From Streptomyces abikoensis (lineage in GTDB: Bacteria > Actinomycetota > Actinomycetes > Streptomycetales > Streptomycetaceae), in NCBI RefSeq assembly GCF_014648775.1, contig NZ_BMRT01000001.1:186001-250000 (forward strand): 64,000 bases of DNA, in the 5' to 3' direction. Each line of letters begins with the position of its first letter. Positions within the stretch are counted from its first letter, which is position 1. Positions 34,301-42,583 of the stretch are shown here, piece by piece. A program made the translations under genes and the position numbers. Under the pieces are notes generated by a model. It did no database searches and was not told the DNA's origin. It was given only the letters and a program-made list of their open reading frames with translations.

Positions 34301-35610
34301 ACCGCCGTGACCTCTTCGAGGGCTCCGTCAACCAGCACTGGGAGTCGGGTGTCGCCGTGGCCGGATCGCCGGCCGACGCCAAGTACGCCGCGCGCCAGGG
34401 CGACCGGGTGATCCAGCTGGACCCCAAGGCGAAGATGGACGCCTTCAAGCCGGGCGGCGATCTGTGGGTGGGTGCGGCCAACAGCCTCAAGTTCTACCAG
34501 TCCCAGGAGGTCGCCGGGGCCTCGGCGGACGACGGCCGGCTGGAGAACCTCCACATGCGCCAGCAGGTGTTCACCATCGCCTCGGTGGACGCCGCCCGCC
34601 ACACCGTCACGATCGACAAGCCGCTGGAGTTCGACGTCCCGGTCGACTCCACCTCCGATGGCTCCCCGCCGCTGGGGGTGAACGGCAAGCCCTACCCCAG
34701 CAAGGTCACCGCGCTCAAGATGATCACCGATGTGGGATTCGAGGACTTCTCCTTCACCGAGGACATCAACGGCCTGCCCAAGCTCGGCGGCGGTACGTAT
34801 CGGCTCAGCCCGGCCGACGCGGTCCACAACTACGGCAACATGGCACCCGAGTACGCCATGCACGGCATCGTCTTCAAGTGGGCCGCCGACTCCTGGGTGC
34901 GCGGTGTCCGCGCCGACATGACCGGCTCCCACCCGGTCGTCACCGAGGTGGCCAGGAACATCCAGATCGAGCACAACGTCTTCGACGGTGCCTGGAACAA
35001 GGGCAAGGGCGGCAACGGCTATCTGCGCGGATCCCGCGTCTGGGACTCCCTCTACGCCTTCAACACCAGTCGCAACCTGCGGCACTTCACCTTCCAGTGG
35101 TCGGCTTCCGGCAACGTCGCCATCGGCAACGACCTCGATTCCGACCTGAACCTGCACGGCGGCTGGGAACACCGCAACCTGTTCGAGAACAACACCGTGC
35201 ACGTTCCCTACAACCACTCCTCCGGCGAGTGCACCACCAACTGCGGCGGTGAAGGCGGAGCCGGAGACAAGGGCACCTGGTGGCCGATCTACTGGGCCGC
35301 CGGCAGCAAGGGCATCGGCTGGTCCGGATCCACCGGCCCGCAGAACGTCTTCTTCCACAACACCCTGACCAAGCAGACGACCCCAGGAGGTCCCTACGAG
35401 CCCTACCGGCCCTACGCCGACACCTCCAGGGTGTTCCAGTTCGGTTCCGCCGCCGGTGACGCGAGCGTCTTCCAGCACCTGAAGGGCGCGAACGGCCCCA
35501 TCCAGGACTGGGCGGACAACGAGGGCAACGACTACACCGGCGGTGACGGCGTCAACGCCTCCAGAGCCGACGCCGGGCGTTCGCTGTTCCTGCGCGACTA
35601 CCACTCCTGA
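31396..35610 (+). CDS. Secreted three-domain protein: CdtB-like EEP nuclease/phosphatase, SGNH esterase, right-handed beta-helix
   Basis: Seen: 1404 codons from the outermost ATG (31396, no ribosome-binding site). A TTG at 31498 would give a signal peptide of normal length and may be the true start. A Sec signal ends near APAQA (residue 80). Domain 1 (about 88-350) is endonuclease/exonuclease/phosphatase type: ITFNMQGG, ALQEA (Glu117), DIHAAS, LGDFN, SDHNPV. Domain 2 (about 385-740) is an SGNH esterase: MGDSYISGEA, CSGATTDN, SIGGNDL, HPNHYGQ. Domain 3 (about 812-1404) starts with DDGQDDTAGLQSAIDRI, as in pectate-lyase-like beta-helix proteins. All catalytic signatures are intact. It ends at a strong terminator. 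Role (inference): extracellular attack on nucleic acid or phospholipid together with ester-linked polysaccharide. Confidence 0.85.
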   Translation: MTDPPGRHARTVTEIGIGFRPRGGPRRTGKRDGQLSIRTPGHGSRRRPRAWWASAAAQALCAAMLASLVTLFTPPAPAQAVEDLDQRAITFNMQGGPRWETVRTNLIKDADVVALQEATTAPWDFTKSEVITDNLGDTAKTPTGLPSLKYRVYAQQWGERRKQGVLLYLDILGKDAWGAGTGADTGDPDTENNSQKSMAIWLRDAPEDLKDLKDRVKVFPAQDAGNKWIRSRPAFGVKVGTTWYFDIHAASIRSGDTPNHHTVALIDTISRTMAGERWRALGDFNSAAAPTRGRFPNTFYATKNGKPDGAPTTTQKSGFALDYMIASDRLKNLDVSTTGRNGGSDHNPVRFGPRNTRVCAGDWSEPTRYNYDAAVRLAARAAEDACGPPPAVVSMGDSYISGEAGRWAGNAPASAVGSAWGTDRAAVNCNGDESVCDHDPSKVYGDTSYDKGGSGCDRSDSAEIKGLTVDDVPLERRFNIACSGATTDNVTTTGFKGRRPQVDDLRDIARSNDVRLVVLSIGGNDLKFADILQDCVKAYFYPSLFNKGCRGAKEKEFADGLDPARAKVVKSVEAIQKVLREAGQEDGSYRIVLQSYPNPLPLGRDYRDPENAPVPPANYSRYLSGGCPFLDADSDWAHSSVVPRISAMLRGAADEAGVSFLDLQDAFAGHELCGRTTQQAGKDHKLSSPLPAERAEWVRWVPYLVDGLKNVPWQAQGNQQEAIHPNHYGQLALSACLTKITAKLGPAPVTSSCVGKPSGAPGSVDGSVDSSTVLSKSNRRAPVAGLPDWSRAGYRAGEALPTAASRTSDPTCHITPSELEQRFKVKADDGQDDTAGLQSAIDRIRESCTPGAGPNRLSVIELPKGRLDVSKQLAVDASYLVIRGQGSDPQGGTRIVFRPDENTRYDKLTEKGERWNQGAMEHKCEFTTGNNVATGGWIWPGRGLFRVQTREVAEKYLKICGYPSRIPENRRDLFEGSVNQHWESGVAVAGSPADAKYAARQGDRVIQLDPKAKMDAFKPGGDLWVGAANSLKFYQSQEVAGASADDGRLENLHMRQQVFTIASVDAARHTVTIDKPLEFDVPVDSTSDGSPPLGVNGKPYPSKVTALKMITDVGFEDFSFTEDINGLPKLGGGTYRLSPADAVHNYGNMAPEYAMHGIVFKWAADSWVRGVRADMTGSHPVVTEVARNIQIEHNVFDGAWNKGKGGNGYLRGSRVWDSLYAFNTSRNLRHFTFQWSASGNVAIGNDLDSDLNLHGGWEHRNLFENNTVHVPYNHSSGECTTNCGGEGGAGDKGTWWPIYWAAGSKGIGWSGSTGPQNVFFHNTLTKQTTPGGPYEPYRPYADTSRVFQFGSAAGDASVFQHLKGANGPIQDWADNEGNDYTGGDGVNASRADAGRSLFLRDYHS

Positions 35611-35627
35611 GTTCGGCCCATGGCCGT

Positions 35628-35673
35628 GCGCGCCCGTTTCCAGCGGATTTCGGCCCGCTGGAAACGGGCGCGC
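35628..35673 (+). terminator. Strong hairpin terminator after the three-domain exoprotein gene
   Basis: A perfect 19-bp stem with an 8-nt loop begins 17 bp after the stop codon. Left arm 35628-35646, right arm 35655-35673. No U-tract follows. This is the longest perfect hairpin noticed in the window. Confidence 0.8.
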
Positions 35674-35804
35674 CGCGTATGGCTCCCTGGCACATGTGCG
35701 GGATCCATGTGTTCACACGTGTGTGTTGGCCGACTTTCAACCTTGTGTGTGTTTCGAGGGCGTGATTGCCTTCAGGTGTGAACGGTCGACATGGAAGAGA
35801 CACG

Positions 35805-36269
35805 ATGATGAACCGACGCCTTCTTCTGCGTACGAGCGGCGCCGCGGTGGCCGGCGCGCTCGGCGCGGCCGCCCTGCCGGACACCGTGGCGGCGGCCGCC
35901 GAGGCCGCCCCGGGCCCTTCCGCCCGCCCCACCGGGGGCTCCGGTCCGACCGATGGCGTCACGCGCAGGCTCCTCCAGGAGCACCCCTCGCCCGCCGAGG
36001 GGTGGGAAGCCGTGCAGACACTCGTGGAGATCCCGCGCCACAAGGAGTCGGGGCGGCACAGCCATCCCGGCGTCGAGGTCGGCTACATCATCCGCGGTGA
36101 CGTCCTCATGGAGTTCGACGACAGGCCGCCCCTCCGCCTGCGCACGGGGGACCCGTTCTTCATCCCGGAAGGCGCCGTCCACAACGCCCGCAACGCCGGC
36201 ACGGTGACGACGATGATGCTCTCCACGTACGTCGTCGACGAGACGAAGCCCCTCGTGACGACCTACTAG
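35805..36269 (+). CDS. Tat-exported cupin protein
   Basis: Seen: 154 codons from an ATG at 35805 (a second ATG follows at once). The N-terminus MMNRRLLLRTSGAAVAGALG is a twin-arginine signal, and an Ala-rich cleavage region follows. The mature part is a single cupin barrel: RHSHPGVEVGYIIRGD supplies the His residues and Glu of metal-binding motif 1, and GDPFFIPEGAVHNARN supplies motif 2. Export by the Tat route fits a protein that folds with metal in the cytoplasm. The reaction is unknown. Its stop overlaps that of the convergent SsgA-like gene by 4 bp. Confidence 0.85.
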   Translation: MMNRRLLLRTSGAAVAGALGAAALPDTVAAAAEAAPGPSARPTGGSGPTDGVTRRLLQEHPSPAEGWEAVQTLVEIPRHKESGRHSHPGVEVGYIIRGDVLMEFDDRPPLRLRTGDPFFIPEGAVHNARNAGTVTTMMLSTYVVDETKPLVTTY

Positions 36270-36721
36270 CCGGCGAGAAGGTCCGTGGTGGTGACGTCCC
36301 AGTCGACTCCGGCGAGCTCATGGCCGGCGGGAACGAGCGCGTAGGTGTGATCGAGCCACTCCGAGAGCCGTGGTATCGGCAGTTCGAACAGCGCCGCCAT
36401 GTCGCCGGAGGTCAACTGGAGCCGAGCGGTCGCCCGGTTCTCCGGGTAGTTCGACGGCCAGATCTGGATGTCGCCAACTCCGCTTCTCGAGCGCAGCCCC
36501 TGCCGGAGCAGGTCCCGTCCGATGCGCCACAGGGCGCGCGGACCGCCCTCGACGCGGAACTCGACACACACGGTCAAGGGGGCTCGCGGGTCGAAGCTGA
36601 ACTCGGCCCTGATCGCCTGGCGTGCCGAGAGGCTCAGCACGCGCTCGATGTCCAAGGCCAGGTGAGACCGACCGTGCCGTGCCGTTCGGTCGGCGTGTAC
36701 ACCTGGTTCGTAGCCGCTCAT
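36266..36721 (-). CDS. SsgA-like sporulation/cell-division protein
   Basis: Seen: 151 codons, ATG at 36721. The sequence follows the actinomycete SsgA-like (SALP) pattern: FSFDPRAPLTVCVEFRVEGG, then WRIGRDLLRQGLRSRSGVGD, IQIWP, and the end pattern LFELPIPRLSEWLDHTYALVPAG. Family members guide septum placement and peptidoglycan processing in sporulating aerial hyphae by recruiting other division proteins. This copy has a longer N-terminus (about 25 residues) than SsgA itself. It supports the Streptomyces assignment. It is a single gene with no division genes nearby. Confidence 0.85.
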   Translation of the reverse strand: MSGYEPGVHADRTARHGRSHLALDIERVLSLSARQAIRAEFSFDPRAPLTVCVEFRVEGGPRALWRIGRDLLRQGLRSRSGVGDIQIWPSNYPENRATARLQLTSGDMAALFELPIPRLSEWLDHTYALVPAGHELAGVDWDVTTTDLLAG

Positions 36722-36843
36722 GACGCTGGGTCCTTACCTGTGGGGGAAGCCTGTCCGGTTCACTCTCGTCCCCTGCGGAGCACCCCACATCAGTAAGTTG
36801 ACCGCCGAAATCAGGCCCCGGCCGCGTGCGTCGGTCGGCGGCG

Positions 36844-39627
36844 TTAAGTCATTCGACTGCCCAGGGCGTCGCGCAGCGCGGCCCTGGAGGTGATGCCGAG
36901 TTTGGGGAAGACCCGGTAGAGATGGGAGCCGACGGTGCGCGGTGACAGGTGCATCCGTGCGCCGATCTCCTTGTTGGTCAGGCCGCCGGCGGCGAGATCC
37001 GCGATCCGGCGTTCCTGCCACGTCAGTGCCGCGAGGCATGCCGCGGAAGGGGAGGGGGAGCCGGGCGCACCGGCGGCACGGAGCTCGGCCCGGGCTCGTT
37101 CGGCCCAGGGGGGCGTGCCGAGGCGCTCGAAGGCTTCGGCGGCGAGCGTGAGGGTGTGGCGTGCGGCTTTGCGCCCTTGGGCGTGGCGGAGACGGATGCC
37201 GTGGGCGAGGCGGACGCGGGCGAGTTCGAAGGGGAAGCCTGCGGCGGCGGGGTGGGTTTCGGCGCGGTGGTACATGTCGTCGGCTTCGGCGGGGTCGGTG
37301 GCGGTCATGGCGAGGGCGCCGTAGGTGAGGAGGGCGAGGCGTGGGGAGACGGCGGGGAGGCCGGCGTGGTGAGCGGCGAGGGCGTGGCGGCGTGCTTGTT
37401 CGGTGCGGCCGGTGTGGAGGGCCGCCTCGACGAGGTCGAGGAGGGTGCGGGATGCCTGGTGGGCGTAGGAGGTGAAGGTGCCGGGGGATGTGATGCCGAT
37501 GGCGTGGAGGTACGCGGCTTCGTAGTCGCCTTCGGTGAGGGCGGCGGCGGTGCCGATGGCGTCGGCGATCTGGGTGAGGAATCCGACGCCGCGGGGACGG
37601 GCCCAGGTGTCGACGGTGGCCTGGAGCTCTCGCGCGCGGTCGGTCCGGCCGCGCATCGCGGCGAGGAGGCCGAGGTACGCGTGGGTGTGGTGGGCGAACA
37701 ACGCGTAGTCGTGCGCCGTCGTCAGGTCCAGGGTGCGCTGTCCGGTCCGTTCGGCCTCGTCCCACTCCCCCACCGCCATCTGGTCGAGCATGATCAGATG
37801 CAGCATGGTCATGGCCGATGCCACGGCCCCGGTCTCCACCTCGCGGTCGACGGTGCGCTGGAAGTGCGAGCGGTACTGGCCGAGGGTGTCGACGTGGTAG
37901 GCGGCGACGCCCAGGCGGGTGGTCTCCCACGGTTCGAGAGTGTGGAGACCGGCGAGGGCGCGCTCCAGCCGCTCGCGCACGCCGGTGCCGCGACGCACCA
38001 CGTCGCCCCAGGCGTCCTCGTAGATACGGGAGTTCGGGCACACCAGGTCGCCCAGGGAGCCGAGCAGCTCGTGCGTCCGCTCCCACGACGTCTTGTCGCT
38101 CGCGTACTGGCTGACGGCCAGGAGCAGGTTCACCAACCTGGTGAGCACCTCGTTCGGTTCCCGCGCTCCGCTGTCACGGATGTCCTCGATCGCCGCCGTG
38201 ATGTGACACTGCGCGGACCGCACGTCTCCGTCCTCGTACAGCGCGACGTAGGCCGAGGTGAGGACCGAGGCCGGGGATTCGCCCGTCCCTGTCGTGGTGT
38301 CGGAGCGGACCAGTTGCCGAGCCCGGTCCAGGAGCCCGGCCTGGCCGGCGACGAACGCCGCGTCGCCCAGTCTGCGGGACCGTTCCTCGTGGCTCTGGCT
38401 CAGCTCCGCCGCCCGGGTCAGCCAGGAGACGGCGGTCAGCGAGGCGCCGCGCAGGGTGGCGGAGTCGGCGGCCGCCTCCAGCGCTGCCGCGACCCGCTCG
38501 TCGGGGTCGACCACGGAAGCCGCCAGGTGGAGGGCGCGTCGTTCCACGTCCTCGCGGTGCACGTGCGCGAGGACCGCGTGGGCGGCGCGCCGTTGGCCGG
38601 CGGTCGCCGTCTGGACGACCGCCGACCGCACCAGAGGGTGCCGGAAGACGAAGTCACCGCTGAGGGGGTCCATGTCCAGCAGGCCGCATGCCGCCGCCTC
38701 GTCGGTGTCCGTCATGCGGTAGCGCGTGCCGCGGCCGTGTCCGGTCGCCGTGCCCGCTCCGACGCCGTCCAGGGCACCGCGCAGCAGTTCCGCGCGTACG
38801 GCGTCGTCGAGTGCCGCGATACGGGCGCCGTACACGTGCTGGAGGCGCAGGGGCAGGGGGAGGGACAGGGGTGTGCCGGTGTGTCCGGGTGATTCCCCCC
38901 GGTCGCTCGCTGCCCGGCCACCGCGCGTCACATGGGATGGCAGCTCCAGCAGAGCCAGCGGGTTCCCCTGGGCCTCGTCCAGGATCAGACGGCGGACCCG
39001 GGGATCCAGCCCGGGGTTGCGCAGGTCCAGGAGCCGCTCGGAGGCCTTCTCCGACAGTGTGGTCACGGGCAGTTGCGGGAGCGCCGCCGTGTCGAAGCCG
39101 GAGGGTACGTCGGAACGCAGGCCGACGAGGAGCCTTACCGGGCCACCGCTGAGTCTTCGTCCCACGAACCCGCACACCTCGATGCTGGAGGTGTCGAACC
39201 ACTGGCCGTCGTCGAGTACCAGCAGGAGGGGTTTCCGCGACGCCGCGAGGGAGAGCAGGTCGAGGACGGCGATACCGAGTGTCATGACCGAGGGCGGCGC
39301 GCCCTCGCTTCTGCCGAAGACGACGTCGAAGGCCCTTCGGTGACTGTCGTCCAGCTCGTTGACGGAGGGGAGCAACGGATGCAGGAACTGGTGGAGGCCG
39401 GCGAACGGCAGCTCCGACTCGGCCTCGACGCCGACCGCCCTTATCACCCTGTGTTCCTTGCCCGAGGCGAGGTCGGCGACGTGGTCCAGCAGGGTGCTCT
39501 TGCCCACGCCCGCGTCGCCCCGCAGGACGAGAGCCCGGCCCCCGGTGCCCGTCACGAAGGCGGACAGCGCCTCCTGCTCGGGCTCGCGGCCGATCAGCGT
39601 CCCGTCGAACGACTCCATCGTCCCCAT
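36844..39627 (-). CDS. LuxR-family ATP-binding regulator (LAL type)
   Basis: Seen: 927 codons from an ATG at 39627. Several in-frame starts exist, and the upstream DNA is a purine-rich GGAGGA repeat that supplies many possible ribosome-binding sites. Domains: an AAA-type ATPase at the N-terminus with Walker A GDAGVGKST (37-45) and Walker B LLLVLDDGQWFD; a long TPR-like helical region; and a C-terminal LuxR helix-turn-helix (LTNKEIGARMHLSPRTVGSH). LAL proteins are large, often pathway-specific activators. Its C-terminus is nearly the same as that of the second LAL gene at 54551-57277, so the two are paralogues. Confidence 0.88.
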   Translation of the reverse strand: MGTMESFDGTLIGREPEQEALSAFVTGTGGRALVLRGDAGVGKSTLLDHVADLASGKEHRVIRAVGVEAESELPFAGLHQFLHPLLPSVNELDDSHRRAFDVVFGRSEGAPPSVMTLGIAVLDLLSLAASRKPLLLVLDDGQWFDTSSIEVCGFVGRRLSGGPVRLLVGLRSDVPSGFDTAALPQLPVTTLSEKASERLLDLRNPGLDPRVRRLILDEAQGNPLALLELPSHVTRGGRAASDRGESPGHTGTPLSLPLPLRLQHVYGARIAALDDAVRAELLRGALDGVGAGTATGHGRGTRYRMTDTDEAAACGLLDMDPLSGDFVFRHPLVRSAVVQTATAGQRRAAHAVLAHVHREDVERRALHLAASVVDPDERVAAALEAAADSATLRGASLTAVSWLTRAAELSQSHEERSRRLGDAAFVAGQAGLLDRARQLVRSDTTTGTGESPASVLTSAYVALYEDGDVRSAQCHITAAIEDIRDSGAREPNEVLTRLVNLLLAVSQYASDKTSWERTHELLGSLGDLVCPNSRIYEDAWGDVVRRGTGVRERLERALAGLHTLEPWETTRLGVAAYHVDTLGQYRSHFQRTVDREVETGAVASAMTMLHLIMLDQMAVGEWDEAERTGQRTLDLTTAHDYALFAHHTHAYLGLLAAMRGRTDRARELQATVDTWARPRGVGFLTQIADAIGTAAALTEGDYEAAYLHAIGITSPGTFTSYAHQASRTLLDLVEAALHTGRTEQARRHALAAHHAGLPAVSPRLALLTYGALAMTATDPAEADDMYHRAETHPAAAGFPFELARVRLAHGIRLRHAQGRKAARHTLTLAAEAFERLGTPPWAERARAELRAAGAPGSPSPSAACLAALTWQERRIADLAAGGLTNKEIGARMHLSPRTVGSHLYRVFPKLGITSRAALRDALGSRMT

Positions 39628-39747
39628 TTCCTCCTCCGCTTCCTCCCCCGTTTCCTCCTCCACTGAGCTCCACTGAGCTCCACCGAGCCGGCCCCTGCTC
39701 GGACGCTGTCGCGGCCGTTCGCGCGTGAAACCGAGGACCGCGCCGTG

Positions 39748-40290
39748 TCAGGACGCTCCGAGGCCGTGGAGCAGGGTGTCGACGACGACGTCCGCCGCCT
39801 GACCGGGACTCAGCTCGGGCATCTGCCGTGACACCAGGTGCATGAGCTGGGGCAGCAGCGCGCTCGCCCACCCCTCGGGGTGGTCGCGGCGCAGGAGGCC
39901 CTCGTCGGTGGCCCGCCGCAGAAAGGCCTCGACCTGGCGGACGGACGCGTCCCTGCGTCGGCGGACGTCCTCGTCGGTGAGCATGCGGGCGAGATCGACG
40001 GGCCAGGCGCGATTGACGGCGATGACGTTCTCGACGTAGCGGTGCAGGGCGACGGCGACGGGCGCTTCCCGCAGCCGGGCGTCTTCGATGGCCTGTTCGA
40101 CGGCGGTGAGGCGGGCTTCGTAGATGGCGGTGAGGAGTTCCTCGCGGGAGGCGAAGCGCCGGTAGACGGTGCGCCGGTCCACGCCCGCCGCCGCTGCGAT
40201 GCCGGCGATGCTGGCGCCGGGGTCGGTGGCGAGCATGCGGGCCCCGGTGGTCAGGACGGTTTCCAGGTTGCGCGCTGCGTCGGCTCTCAC
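39748..40290 (-). CDS. TetR-family repressor, divergent from aldehyde dehydrogenase
   Basis: Seen: 180 codons from a GTG at 40290. A -10-like TAGACT lies 7 bp before it, so the mRNA may be leaderless. A GTG at 40329 is an alternative. The helix-turn-helix reads SIAGIAAAAGVDRRTVYRRF. The C-terminal domain is helical. It is transcribed away from the aldehyde dehydrogenase gene with 129 bp between starts, the classical arrangement for a TetR repressor controlling the divergent enzyme gene and itself (inference). Confidence 0.85.
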   Translation of the reverse strand: MRADAARNLETVLTTGARMLATDPGASIAGIAAAAGVDRRTVYRRFASREELLTAIYEARLTAVEQAIEDARLREAPVAVALHRYVENVIAVNRAWPVDLARMLTDEDVRRRRDASVRQVEAFLRRATDEGLLRRDHPEGWASALLPQLMHLVSRQMPELSPGQAADVVVDTLLHGLGAS

Positions 40291-40419
40291 CGAACCGAGT
40301 CTAGCGCCACAAACCGGCGGCGCGGACACGGGTAAGTGCTACATTGACGTGACAGTTAACGGATCGTCGAAACGAACCGACACCACTGGAAACCGACACC
40401 ACTGGAAGAGGAAAAGCAC

Positions 40420-41862
40420 GTGATCACCTACGATCGGCTTTTCATCGGGGGCTCCTGGGTCGAGCCGAGCGCCCCGGACCTGCTCGACATCACCTCGCCG
40501 CACGACCGGTCCGTGGTCGGCCGCGCCGCCCAGGCGCGGCCGGCGGACATCGACCGAGCGGTGTCCGCGGCACGGGCGTCCTTCGAGACGGGCGCTTGGC
40601 GTCTGACCCCGCCGGCCGAACGGATCGCGGCCTTACGGAGGTTCAACGCGCTGCGCGAGGAGAACGCGGAGGAGATCGCGCGCCTGATCTCCCTGGAGAA
40701 CGGTTCGGCCGGATGGTTCACCCGCGCCGGACAACTCGGCCTGACGCGGCAGGCGAACGCCTACCTGAAGGCGGCGGAGGAATTCGGCTGGGAGGAGACG
40801 CTCGCCCCCTCCGACCCGGCGTCCCCCGTGCGCAGCGTGGTGCGCCGTGAGGCGGTCGGCGTCGTGGCCGCGGTGATCCCGTGGAACTCGCCGTTCTCCT
40901 CGGCCACCTCGAAGATCATCCCCGCTCTGCTCGCCGGTAACTCCGTGGTGCTCAAGGTGTCCCCGGAGAACTCGCTGAGCATGGGCTTCCTGGCCGGCCT
41001 GCTGGAGCGGGTGGGCCTGCCCGAGGGCGTGATCAGCGTCCTGCCGGCGGACCGGGAGACCAGTGAGTACCTGGTGTCGCACGAGAAGGTCGACAAGATC
41101 GCCTTCACCGGCTCGACGCGGGCCGGCCGCCGCATCGCCTCGATCGCGGGCGAGCAGCTCAAGCGGGTCAGCCTGGAGCTGGGCGGCAAATCCGCCGCGA
41201 TCATCCTCCCGGACGCCGACATCGAGAAGGCCGTCGCGGGTGTGAAGTACGGCTCGCTGCTCAACAACGGCGAGTCATGTGTCGCGCAGACCAGGATCCT
41301 GGCACCGCGCGCCCGGTACGAGGAGGTCGTGGCCGCGCTGAAGGAACTGGTGGAGTCGCTGCGGGTCGGCGACCCGAACGACCCCGACACCTTCATCGGC
41401 CCGATGATCCGCCCCGATCAGCAGGAGCGCGTGCGCGACTACATCCGGCTCGGCATCGAGGAGGGCGCCCGCCTGGTCACCGGCGGCCCGCAGATCCCGG
41501 CGGGCCTGGAGAAGGGCAACTACGTCACACCCACCGTCTTCGCCGATGTCGACAACTCCATGCGCATCGCGCGGGAGGAGATCTTCGGCCCGGTCCTCGT
41601 CGTCATCCCCTACGACGACGAGGACGACGCCGTCCGCATCGCCGACGACTCCGAGTACGGCCTCTCCGGTGGTGTCTGGTCCTCCGACGAGGAGCACGCC
41701 CTGGCGGTCGCCCGCCGCGTCCGCACCGGCACCGTCACGGTCAACGGCGCCTCCCTCGGCTTCGACGGCCCGTTCGGTGGCTTCAAGGCCAGCGGCATCG
41801 GCCGCGAGTACGGCACGGTCGGCCTCGGTACCTACACCGAGTACAAGACCATCACCGTGTGA
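40420..41862 (+). CDS. NAD(P)-dependent aldehyde dehydrogenase
   Basis: Seen: 480 codons from a GTG at 40420 after GAGGAAAAG. It has full-length ALDH superfamily architecture: the cofactor-binding region IPWNSPFSSATSKIIPALLAGN, FTGSTRAGR, the general base Glu in SLELGGKSA and the nucleophile Cys287 in NNGESCVAQTR. C-terminal EEIFGPVL and FGGFKASGIGREYG are conserved. It oxidises an aldehyde to its acid; the substrate is not predictable. A 16-bp direct repeat (ACCGACACCACTGGAA, twice) lies just upstream of the start. Likely under control of the divergent TetR protein. Confidence 0.9.
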   Translation: MITYDRLFIGGSWVEPSAPDLLDITSPHDRSVVGRAAQARPADIDRAVSAARASFETGAWRLTPPAERIAALRRFNALREENAEEIARLISLENGSAGWFTRAGQLGLTRQANAYLKAAEEFGWEETLAPSDPASPVRSVVRREAVGVVAAVIPWNSPFSSATSKIIPALLAGNSVVLKVSPENSLSMGFLAGLLERVGLPEGVISVLPADRETSEYLVSHEKVDKIAFTGSTRAGRRIASIAGEQLKRVSLELGGKSAAIILPDADIEKAVAGVKYGSLLNNGESCVAQTRILAPRARYEEVVAALKELVESLRVGDPNDPDTFIGPMIRPDQQERVRDYIRLGIEEGARLVTGGPQIPAGLEKGNYVTPTVFADVDNSMRIAREEIFGPVLVVIPYDDEDDAVRIADDSEYGLSGGVWSSDEEHALAVARRVRTGTVTVNGASLGFDGPFGGFKASGIGREYGTVGLGTYTEYKTITV

Positions 41863-41879
41863 CCCGCCATGCGACCCGT

Positions 41880-41908
41880 CGTGTGCCCCCCCCCCTGCCC
41901 GGCACACG
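41880..41908 (+). terminator. Hairpin with poly-C loop after the aldehyde dehydrogenase gene
   Basis: An 8-bp stem CGTGTGCC/GGCACACG encloses a 13-nt loop. The loop is part of a run of ten C residues (41886-41895). It lies 18 bp after the stop codon and before a convergent gene. Confidence 0.45.
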
Positions 41909-41934
41909 CGAACGGCGTCACACCCGAGGCGTCG

Positions 41935-42294
41935 TCACGCCCGGACGACGTGGTAGCTCAGCGCCGCCCACGGGAGGTCGGACTGCGCGAGAGACCCGGT
42001 GGCCCACGAGTAGGCGCCGGTGCAGCCGGCTCCGGGGTGCAGCACCACGGACGCGGAGCCGGAGACAACCTGAACGGAGCGGGCCGACGCCGGCAGGGTG
42101 TGACACGTACCGAAGTCGTTGAGGTCGACCTTCGACACCGCCCCCGTTCCGTGGGTACCCGAGTAGAGGTACGCGCCCTCCCGTAACGGCGGCCAGTCGG
42201 CGGCGTTCGCCGTCCCGGCCCCAAGGCCGATCAGAGCCACGGCCGTGGTGACGGCAGCGGCGGCGGCGCGGAGTTTCGCCCTGGGGATGAACAT
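41935..42294 (-). CDS. Small secreted protein of unknown function
   Basis: Seen: 119 codons; the ATG at 42294 follows GAAAGGTG. The signal peptide MFIPRAKLRAAAAAV with a hydrophobic core is cleaved near TANA-AD (about residue 30). The mature protein of about 88 residues has two Cys (GTCHTL and GAGCTGAY), probably a disulfide, and a strand-rich pattern (YLYSGTHGTGAVSKVDLND, VQVVSGSASVVLH). It resembles compact beta proteins of the crystallin or protease-inhibitor type but matches no family I can name. It is divergent from another small secreted protein across a spacer with a GTCACAC palindrome. Confidence 0.75.
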   Translation of the reverse strand: MFIPRAKLRAAAAAVTTAVALIGLGAGTANAADWPPLREGAYLYSGTHGTGAVSKVDLNDFGTCHTLPASARSVQVVSGSASVVLHPGAGCTGAYSWATGSLAQSDLPWAALSYHVVRA

Positions 42295-42385
42295 GCGAAC
42301 ACCTTTCGTGCGTGACGAGACCGGTGGAGACCCGGTGATGATGAACTCTCGCATGTTCAACGGTGTGTCGGTGAGGGCAATACCG

Positions 42386-42403
42386 GTCACACATACGTGT
42401 GAC
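42386..42403. promoter_or_regulatory. Palindrome GTCACAC-ATAC-GTGTGAC
   Basis: A perfect 7-bp inverted repeat with a 4-bp spacer in the divergent region between two small secreted-protein genes. Further half-sites (GGTCACACC near 42423, CATACGTGT near 42457) lie close by. GTCACAC and CACATGTG/CACACGTGTG words recur upstream of the exoprotein gene at 31396 and the cupin gene at 35805. It looks like an operator; the binding protein is unknown. Confidence 0.5.
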
Positions 42404-42583
42404 GGATGGTGGCCCGACAGGTGGTCACACCTCGGGGGGCGAAGCCGCCCTCATGCATACGTGTCTCCTGCTAACGTATGGTCAGCACCCATACACAGCA
42501 CTGTCTATGTGATCCAGACGCGGCACAGCCAGGCAGCCGTTCGGTGATGCCGAGTCTCGATGCGACCCGGAGAGAAGAAACCT

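Noticed and set aside
31606..35604. A 1332-codon open frame on the minus strand
   Set aside because: Exact antisense of the three-domain exoprotein. No ribosome-binding site or recognisable family.
41950..42020. tRNA-like start GGTAGCTCAG
   Set aside because: It lies within the coding sequence of a small secreted protein, and no matching acceptor stem, anticodon arm or T-loop follows.
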